DNA of 11,510 nt from Gammaproteobacteria bacterium. GTDB lineage: Bacteria > Pseudomonadota > Gammaproteobacteria > Eutrophobiales > Eutrophobiaceae. The translations under genes were made by a program, and so were the position numbers. The notes under the pieces are model-generated. The model worked only from the letters and a program-made list of their open reading frames with translations. It was not told the origin of the DNA and ran no database searches. This document shows, one piece after another, positions 6,494 through 11,510 of this stretch. The stretch is from the NCBI GenBank assembly GCA_018676275.1, contig JABHFC010000284.1:1-11510 (forward strand). Reading direction: 5' to 3'. Each line of letters starts with the position of its first letter. The first letter of the stretch is position 1.

Positions 6494-9373
6494 TTAGTCT
6501 ATTTCTTCAAGCACATCAATTTGCGCCGGTTTATTTTTGACTTTCTTATGTTTCTTTAACACCGGTGCCAGGTATTTGCCCGTATAGGATGAAGGATGTT
6601 TCGCCAATTGTTCAGGCGTCCCTGTAGCAATAATTTCTCCACCACCATCACCACCTTCAGGACCAAGATCGATAATCCAGTCTGCGGTTTTAATCACATC
6701 CAGGTTATGTTCAATCACAACGACGGTATTACCATGATCTCTCAATCGATGTAATACATGTAGTAGTTGCTTAATGTCATGGAAGTGCAATCCGGTTGTA
6801 GGTTCATCAAGAATATACAAGGTCTTACCCGTGTCGCGCTTTGAAAGTTCACGTGATAACTTAACTCTTTGGGCCTCACCACCTGAAAGTGTCGTCGCAT
6901 TTTGTCCCAGACGAATATAGGAAAGCCCCACTTCCATTAATGTTTGTAATTTACGTGCTATTACTGGAACAGGATCAAAAAACTCCCTGGCCTCTTCAAC
7001 TGTCATCTCCAATGCTTCATGTATGGTCTTACCTTTGTATTTGATATCCAGTGTTTCCCGGTTGTAACGCTTGCCTTTACAAACATCACAGGCAACATAA
7101 ATATCCGGTAGAAAATGCATTTCAACTTTAATCAAACCATCGCCCTGACAAGCCTCGCAACGACCTCCTTTCACATTAAAACTGAAGCGACCAACCTTAT
7201 AACCTCGTGAACGTGCCTCTTGTGTTGCCGCGTATAACTCACGCATCGGTGTAAATAATCCTGTGTATGTTGCCGGATTAGAACGCGGTGTACGACCAAT
7301 AGGACTTTGGTCTATATCCACTACCTTATCAAAATGTTCAATACCCTTTATTGATTTATAGGGAGCAGAAGTAACATTTGCACCATTAATTTCATGTGCA
7401 CAGATATGATAAAAAGTATCGTTTACCAGGGTTGATTTACCGGAACCAGACACGCCAGTAACACAAACCATTAAGCCAACGGGGATCTCTACGTCAATGG
7501 ATTTCAGATTATTTCCTGTCGCTCCGGTAATACGAACCAGTTGTTTGCGATTTACCTGTGTGCGCAAGGCCGGAAGGCTAATTTGCTGTCGACCTGAAAG
7601 GTATTGTCCGGTTAAAGAAGACGAATGCCCGGCAATATCTTTCGGCAAGCCCTGAACAACAACTTCACCGCCATGAACACCTGCGCCCGGTCCCATATCT
7701 ATTACATAATCAGCCGCATTAATAGCTTCCTCGTCATGCTCGACGACAATAACGGTATTGCCCAGATCTCGTAGTCGTCTGAGTGTGGATAACAGGCGAT
7801 TATTATCACGCTGATGTAGACCAATAGATGGTTCATCCAGAATGTACATAACGCCGACCAGACCGGCACCGATCTGGCTGGCGAGGCGTATACGCTGAGC
7901 TTCGCCACCGGACAAAGTGTCTGCACTCCTGTCCAGAGTTAAATAATCGAGTCCCACATTTACCAGAAATTGTAATCGCTCGCTTACTTCTTTCAGAATT
8001 TTTTCAGCTATTTCTCCACGACGACCCGGTAGCTTCATACTTTCAAAAAATGCCTGCGCCTTCACGACCGGCAATCCCGCGATATCCGGCAATGCATTTT
8101 CTTCGATAAACACATGCCTTGCAGCCTGATTCAGTCGGGTTCCCTGACAGCTGGAACAAACCTGGTTAGTTTGATATTTGAGTAATTCCTCGCGCACCAT
8201 GACCGAATCCGTATCGAGGTATCGTCGTTGCATATTTGGAATAACTCCCTCGAAAGTATGCTTACGTTTTATAAATCCACGTTTACCGTTTATATACTCA
8301 AACTCAATTTCCTTTTTACCACTTCCATATAAAATCACGTCCTGAATCTTCTTTGAGAGCTGGTTGAAAGGTAGATCAATGTCAAATTTGAAATGCTTCG
8401 ACAGGGACTTTATCAATTGATAATAATAAGCATTACGACGATCCCAACCTCGAATTGCACCACCGGGGAGACTCAATTCTCTGTTTTGAACGACCCTTTC
8501 CGGATCAAACACCTGTATCACACCAAGACCATCACACAAGGCACAGGCGCCAACCGGGTTATTAAAGGAAAAAAGACGTGGTTCCAGTTCACTGATGCTG
8601 TATCCACAATGAGGACAGGCAAATCGAGATGAAAATACCGTCTCACGTTTTTCCTCGTCATCCATTGCAGCAACAATCACAAGACCATCGGATAAGCGCA
8701 CTGCTGTTTCCAGAGATTCAGCCAAGCGCAATTTTAGATCTGAACGAACCTTAAACCTGTCTACGACAGCCTCGATTGTATGTTTCTTATACAGATCCAG
8801 TTTCGGCACTTCATCCAGCTCATAGACACGACCGTTAACTCTTACACGAATGAAGCCTTCACTACGCAGTTTTTCCAGCAACTGAAGATGTTCACCCTTA
8901 CGACCCTGCATAACCGGTGCCAGTAACATGAGTTTTTCACCTTCAGGAAACGCTAATATCTGGTCAACCATCTGGCTAATGGTTTGTGCCTGCAATATCG
9001 TGTCATGATCCGGACAGCGTGGCTCGCCTACCCTCGCAAATAATAGCCTCAGGTAATCATAAATTTCTGTAATAGTACCCACAGTTGAGCGTGGGTTATG
9101 GGAAGTAGATTTTTGCTCAATTGAAATAGCCGGCGATAAGCCCTCTATATGATCAACCTCGGGTTTTTCCATCATCGACAAAAACTGTCTGGCATAGGAA
9201 GAGAGTGATTCCACATAACGACGCTGACCTTCAGCATAAATGGTATCAAATGCCAACGAGGATTTGCCTGAGCCGGATAAGCCCGTGATCACGATCAATT
9301 TGTCTCTGGGAATGTCCAGATCGATATTTTTGAGGTTATGCGTACGGGCACCACGGATATGTATCGTATCCAT
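6494..9373 (-). CDS. uvrA: Excinuclease ABC subunit A
   Basis: UvrA is the damage-sensing ATPase of nucleotide excision repair; as a dimer it loads UvrB onto distorted DNA. The 959 residues (940 in E. coli) form two ABC modules. Walker A motifs are GLSGSGKSS (31-39) and GVSGSGKST (640-648). ABC signatures are LSGGEAQRIRLA (487-498) and LSGGEAQRVKLS (829-840). Walker B segments are ILDEPSIGLH (511-520) and ILDEPTTGLH (854-863). Zinc sites are C253/C256/C277/C280 and C739/C742/C762/C765, plus the CSSC pair at 406-409. The extra length sits mainly in a basic then acidic C-terminal tail after about residue 938. The N-terminus MDTIHIRGARTHNLKNI aligns with the family, which fixes the start, although no strong ribosome binding site is visible. 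It diverges from ssb, as in many proteobacteria. Confidence 0.98.
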   Translation of the reverse strand: MDTIHIRGARTHNLKNIDLDIPRDKLIVITGLSGSGKSSLAFDTIYAEGQRRYVESLSSYARQFLSMMEKPEVDHIEGLSPAISIEQKSTSHNPRSTVGTITEIYDYLRLLFARVGEPRCPDHDTILQAQTISQMVDQILAFPEGEKLMLLAPVMQGRKGEHLQLLEKLRSEGFIRVRVNGRVYELDEVPKLDLYKKHTIEAVVDRFKVRSDLKLRLAESLETAVRLSDGLVIVAAMDDEEKRETVFSSRFACPHCGYSISELEPRLFSFNNPVGACALCDGLGVIQVFDPERVVQNRELSLPGGAIRGWDRRNAYYYQLIKSLSKHFKFDIDLPFNQLSKKIQDVILYGSGKKEIEFEYINGKRGFIKRKHTFEGVIPNMQRRYLDTDSVMVREELLKYQTNQVCSSCQGTRLNQAARHVFIEENALPDIAGLPVVKAQAFFESMKLPGRRGEIAEKILKEVSERLQFLVNVGLDYLTLDRSADTLSGGEAQRIRLASQIGAGLVGVMYILDEPSIGLHQRDNNRLLSTLRRLRDLGNTVIVVEHDEEAINAADYVIDMGPGAGVHGGEVVVQGLPKDIAGHSSSLTGQYLSGRQQISLPALRTQVNRKQLVRITGATGNNLKSIDVEIPVGLMVCVTGVSGSGKSTLVNDTFYHICAHEINGANVTSAPYKSIKGIEHFDKVVDIDQSPIGRTPRSNPATYTGLFTPMRELYAATQEARSRGYKVGRFSFNVKGGRCEACQGDGLIKVEMHFLPDIYVACDVCKGKRYNRETLDIKYKGKTIHEALEMTVEEAREFFDPVPVIARKLQTLMEVGLSYIRLGQNATTLSGGEAQRVKLSRELSKRDTGKTLYILDEPTTGLHFHDIKQLLHVLHRLRDHGNTVVVIEHNLDVIKTADWIIDLGPEGGDGGGEIIATGTPEQLAKHPSSYTGKYLAPVLKKHKKVKNKPAQIDVLEEID

Positions 9374-9403
9374 AAAAAGATTTTCGCCGAATCCAGAGTA
9401 AAC

Positions 9404-9412
9404 TGGTAATAT
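9404..9412 (+). promoter_or_regulatory. Candidate extended -10 promoter for ssb
   Basis: TGGTAATAT reads as an extended -10 (TG, one base, TAATAT at 9407-9412) about 55 bases before the ssb ATG. The region 17-18 bases upstream (near 9383-9389) has only a weak -35. TAATATTA (9407-9414) is itself palindromic, so the same core also offers a TAATAT to uvrA on the other strand. This is inference from sequence only. Confidence 0.35.
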
Positions 9413-9417
9413 TAGGC

Positions 9418-9431
9418 TAGTCGTCAGACTA
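9418..9431. repeat. Inverted repeat between the uvrA and ssb promoters and ssb
   Basis: TAGTC-GTCA-GACTA forms two five-base inverted arms with a four-base centre, just downstream of the candidate ssb -10. It could be an operator or a small hairpin in the ssb leader. It does not resemble the gammaproteobacterial LexA box (CTGT, eight bases, ACAG), which I could not find anywhere in this intergenic region. Confidence 0.22.
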
Positions 9432-9455
9432 AGGGAAACAGAGTTTACAATAATC

Positions 9456-9461
9456 AGGAGG
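9456..9461 (+). promoter_or_regulatory. Strong ribosome binding site of ssb
   Basis: AGGAGG lies five bases before ATG 9467, the strongest Shine-Dalgarno in the window. It fixes the ssb start and agrees with the high expression expected of SSB. Confidence 0.85.
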
Positions 9462-9466
9462 CAGTT

Positions 9467-9952
9467 ATGGCACGTGGAGTTAATAAAGTTATTTTGGTCG
9501 GAAACCTGGGCAATGATCCTGACATTCGCTATACCGCAGGAGGTGCGGCGGTAGCCAATATCAGCCTGGCGACAACCGATTCATGGAAAGACAAGGAATC
9601 AGGTGAACAACAAGATAGAACAGAATGGCACAGAATTGTATTTTTTGGCCGATTAGCGGAAATTGTAGGTGAATACCTGCGCAAGGGTTCACAGGTCTAC
9701 GTCGAAGGTCGTTTGCAAACCAGAAAATGGCAGGATAAAAGTGGCAATGATCGCTATACCACAGAGATAGTAGCTAATGAAATGCAGATGTTGGGCGGCC
9801 GTGGTGGTAGCGGCGGTGGCATGGGTAATAATGAGCAGTCTCCTCCTCCGATGTCAGAAAGTTCACCTGGTCCTAGTTCTGGGTCTGGGTCTGGGTCTGG
9901 GTCAGCGCCTGCCGCTGGCAATGATTTCGTCGATGATGATATACCGTTTTAA
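9467..9952 (+). CDS. ssb: Single-stranded DNA-binding protein
   Basis: SSB coats single-stranded DNA as a homotetramer during replication, recombination and repair, and recruits partner proteins through its C-terminal tip. The 161-residue protein has the OB-fold at about 1-108, with RGVNKVILVGNLGNDP, the DNA-contacting aromatics Trp40, Trp54, Phe60 and Trp88, EYLRKGSQVYVEG and DRYTTEIVANEMQMLGG. A disordered linker follows: Gly-rich (110-120), Pro/Ser-rich, then four Ser-Gly pairs at 138-145 encoded by a TCTGGG tandem repeat. The acidic tip VDDDIPF is the conserved partner-binding motif. The gene diverges from uvrA. Its final codons are also the first element of the 30-base repeat array that continues towards pyk. 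Confidence 0.98.
   Translation: MARGVNKVILVGNLGNDPDIRYTAGGAAVANISLATTDSWKDKESGEQQDRTEWHRIVFFGRLAEIVGEYLRKGSQVYVEGRLQTRKWQDKSGNDRYTTEIVANEMQMLGGRGGSGGGMGNNEQSPPPMSESSPGPSSGSGSGSGSAPAAGNDFVDDDIPF
9878..9901 (+). repeat. (TCTGGG)4 tandem repeat inside ssb with G-quadruplex motif
   Basis: Four exact TCTGGG units run in frame, encoding Ser-Gly four times in the linker of SSB. The G tracts at 9881-9883, 9887-9889, 9893-9895 and 9899-9901, each three bases apart, satisfy the canonical G3-N3 quadruplex pattern on the coding strand and therefore also in the mRNA. Unit length is a multiple of three, so slippage would change linker length without breaking the frame. Confidence 0.9.
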
Positions 9953-10190
9953 ACTTTAGAATGGCACATTGTCCCATTCTGATCTTTTGTATTGCAGGTT
10001 CTACCGATTTAGATCTTTATGGAATGGCAAGTTTTACCGTTTTAAATTTTTGAATGGCAGGCCCTACCGTTCTAGACTTTTGAATGGCAGGTCCTACCGT
10101 TCTAGATCCATTGAACAATGGTGTGATACCCCATGCATAATGTAAGGATTGGGGTGACATCGTTTTAGATCTTTTGTATGGCAGGTCCCA
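9943..10190 (+). repeat. Imperfect 30-base tandem array from the ssb 3' end to before pyk
   Basis: The unit is about ACCGTTCTAGACTTTTGAAT followed by GGCAGGTCCT. Units start at 9943 (inside ssb), 9973 (diverged), 10003 (33 bases), 10036, 10066 and 10096 (decaying). A strongly degenerate stretch at 10126-10158 follows, then a last recognisable unit at 10159-10190. ACCG starts are spaced 60, 33, 30 and 30 bases, and GAATGGCA starts 63, 30 and 30 bases, all multiples of three. In the ssb frame, five consecutive units after the ssb stop read TLEWHIVPF, SFVLQVLPI, IFMEWQVLPF, IFEWQALPF and TFEWQVLPF, each ended by a stop (TGA, TAG, TAA, TAG, TAG). This accounts for nearly all of the 258 bases between ssb and pyk. 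I know of no named repeat family with this unit. Confidence 0.88.
10128..10155 (+). terminator. Possible hairpin in the degenerate part of the array
   Basis: ACCCCA (10128-10133) and TGGGGT (10150-10155) can pair across a 16-base loop, with TTTT at 10163-10166 following. It is the only G/C-rich stem between ssb and pyk, and might end ssb transcripts. The long loop and the eight bases before the T run make it weak. The loop also contains CATAAT (10136-10141), a -10-like hexamer that could serve pyk, with TTGAAC at 10111-10116 but a long 19-base spacer. Confidence 0.25.
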
Positions 10191-10210
10191 CAGATAGGTA
10201 TTAGATAGTT

Positions 10211-11510
10211 ATGTCGATCATCACTGAATTCCATCTACTGAAAAAGCGCCGCACGAAAATTATTGCGACTATCGGTCCCGCGTCTCAAACACCCCTGATG
10301 ATCAGGGATTTGATAGAAGCTGGCGTTAATGTCTTTCGCCTGAACATGTCGCACGGTGATCACACAACCCACACCGAAGTTTATAATAATATACGCGAAA
10401 TCGCCCTCGAATTTGATCACCCCGTTGCTATTTTGGCTGATCTTTGTGGTCCTAAAATTCGTACCGGAAAATTTGAAGACGGTCAGATTGAACTCGCCTC
10501 CGGAGACAAGATTGTTGTTACAACTCGTGATGTTGTCGGCTCGGGGAAACTGATTCCTTCTCAATACAAATTACTCGCTGAAGATGTTGTTCCCGGAAAC
10601 AGAATACTGCTAAGTGATGGAGAACTCGAATTTCAGGTGGAAGCAGTTGAAGAAAGTGAAATATCCTGTCGGGTTGTTTATGGCGGTATATTGAAAAATC
10701 ACAAAGGCATAAACCTCCCCGGAGTTAATGTATCGGCACCCGCCCTTACAGATAAAGACAAAAAAGATGCTGAATTCGCATTGAATTTAGGAGTTGATTT
10801 TCTCGCCTTGTCTTTTGTTAAGACAGCGGATGATGTCAAAGAACTAAGAACTTTGATCGATGAATCAGGTAAAAATGTCCATATCATCGCCAAGATTGAA
10901 AGACCGGAGGCATTAGAAGATGCCGGTGATATAGTGGATGCCGCTGATGGCATCATGGTTGCGCGTGGCGATCTGGGTGTAGAACTATTGCCTGAACAGG
11001 TACCCGTCGCTCAAAGTCAATTGATTGACATAGCCAAATCTAAATTCAAACCTGTCATTGTTGCGACACAAATGCTGGAGTCGATGATTACCAACGCACG
11101 ACCGACTCGTGCTGAAGTTACTGATATTGCCCATGCTGTTACTTTAGGTACTGACGCTGTCATGTTATCGGCTGAAACTGCGGCTGGGAACTTTCCGGTG
11201 GAAGCCGTGGAAATGATGGATCGTATCGCACGTCAAACGGAATCTTATCTATGGAAAACCGGTGCTTATGGTGATGACAAACGAAATATCGATAACTCTT
11301 CCAATACTGTCTGGAATGTCATCGCTAACGCCACTTCAAATATGTCGAAACAACTCAGTGCTCATGCAGTTCTTGTCATTTCTCAAAGTGGTGTTTCTGC
11401 TGCGACTATGAGCTCAGCGCGACCTGCCGCGCCCATTCTGGCGATAACCTCCAGACCGGATGTGTGCCGTAAGATTTCATTATTATGGGGTGTAATTCCC
11501 GTGCTGGATG
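10211..11510 (+). CDS. pyk: Pyruvate kinase (3' end outside window)
   Basis: Pyruvate kinase transfers phosphate from phosphoenolpyruvate to ADP, the last step of glycolysis. The frame from ATG 10211 stays open for 433 codons to the window edge; family members have about 470-490 residues, so only the end is missing. Landmarks are KIIATIGPAS (16-25), RLNMSHGD with Arg43, Asn45 and Ser47, and DLCGPKIRTG (77-86). These are followed by the B domain (about 87-175), IIAKIERPEA with catalytic Lys228 and metal ligand Glu230, ARGDLGVEL with Asp254, and the Thr286 loop ATQMLESMITNARPTRAEVTD. The C-terminal domain begins near 360. Lys82 occupies the position held by Glu in potassium-dependent enzymes. 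A weak TAGGTA lies ten bases upstream of the ATG. I cannot tell whether it corresponds to PykA or PykF. Confidence 0.96.
   Translation, partial: MSIITEFHLLKKRRTKIIATIGPASQTPLMIRDLIEAGVNVFRLNMSHGDHTTHTEVYNNIREIALEFDHPVAILADLCGPKIRTGKFEDGQIELASGDKIVVTTRDVVGSGKLIPSQYKLLAEDVVPGNRILLSDGELEFQVEAVEESEISCRVVYGGILKNHKGINLPGVNVSAPALTDKDKKDAEFALNLGVDFLALSFVKTADDVKELRTLIDESGKNVHIIAKIERPEALEDAGDIVDAADGIMVARGDLGVELLPEQVPVAQSQLIDIAKSKFKPVIVATQMLESMITNARPTRAEVTDIAHAVTLGTDAVMLSAETAAGNFPVEAVEMMDRIARQTESYLWKTGAYGDDKRNIDNSSNTVWNVIANATSNMSKQLSAHAVLVISQSGVSAATMSSARPAAPILAITSRPDVCRKISLLWGVIPVLD

Noticed and set aside
9374..9466. LexA (SOS) operator between uvrA and ssb
   Set aside because: Expected from E. coli, but no CTG-N10-CAG site is present on reading the region.
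9953..10190. CRISPR array in the 30-base repeats after ssb
   Set aside because: The repeats are directly adjacent without spacers and vary from unit to unit; no cas genes are nearby.

Overview
The window is a piece of a gammaproteobacterial chromosome of moderate, roughly mid-40s G+C. It is gene-dense and carries housekeeping genes with no mobile element, tRNA, rRNA or CRISPR array. The order apaG-apaH facing folA matches the arrangement known from Escherichia coli and relatives. The lgt-thyA pair, the divergent uvrA/ssb pair and the protein sequences also point to Gammaproteobacteria. The GTP-type PEP carboxykinase excludes an enteric-like strain, which would carry the ATP-type enzyme. I cannot fix the genus.

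Layout. Positions 1-87 hold the end of apaG, followed by apaH (103-942, +). Three genes run the other way towards apaH: lgt (3110 to 2313), thyA (2292 to 1498) and folA (1495 to 1010). Gaps of 20 and 2 bases make this a likely operon joining lipoprotein maturation to dTMP and tetrahydrofolate synthesis. A 228-base divergent region with a 12-base perfect palindrome separates lgt from pckG (3339-5144, +). A hairpin terminator lies after pckG. Next come a GlcG/HbpS-like gene (5339-5746, +) and a six-helix membrane protein of unknown function (5811-6455, +), which meets uvrA (9373 to 6494, -) tail to tail. uvrA and ssb (9467-9952, +) diverge from a 93-base region. pyk (10211 onward, +) runs off the right edge. 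No stretch without a gene exceeds 300 bases.

Functions group naturally. ThyA turns methylene-tetrahydrofolate into dihydrofolate and FolA reduces it again, so the two form one cycle. UvrA and SSB both serve DNA repair and replication. PckG and Pyk act on opposite sides of phosphoenolpyruvate.

The most unusual thing here is the ssb 3' end and the 258 bases after it. An imperfect tandem array of about 30-base units starts at the last codons of ssb and keeps exactly to the ssb reading frame. Each of five successive units reads as nine or ten residues ending in hydrophobic-Pro-Phe (once Pro-Ile) and a stop codon, echoing the Ile-Pro-Phe-stop tip of SSB itself. In addition, the ssb linker carries four TCTGGG repeats that form a canonical G-quadruplex motif on the coding strand. 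These two are the observations most worth following up.
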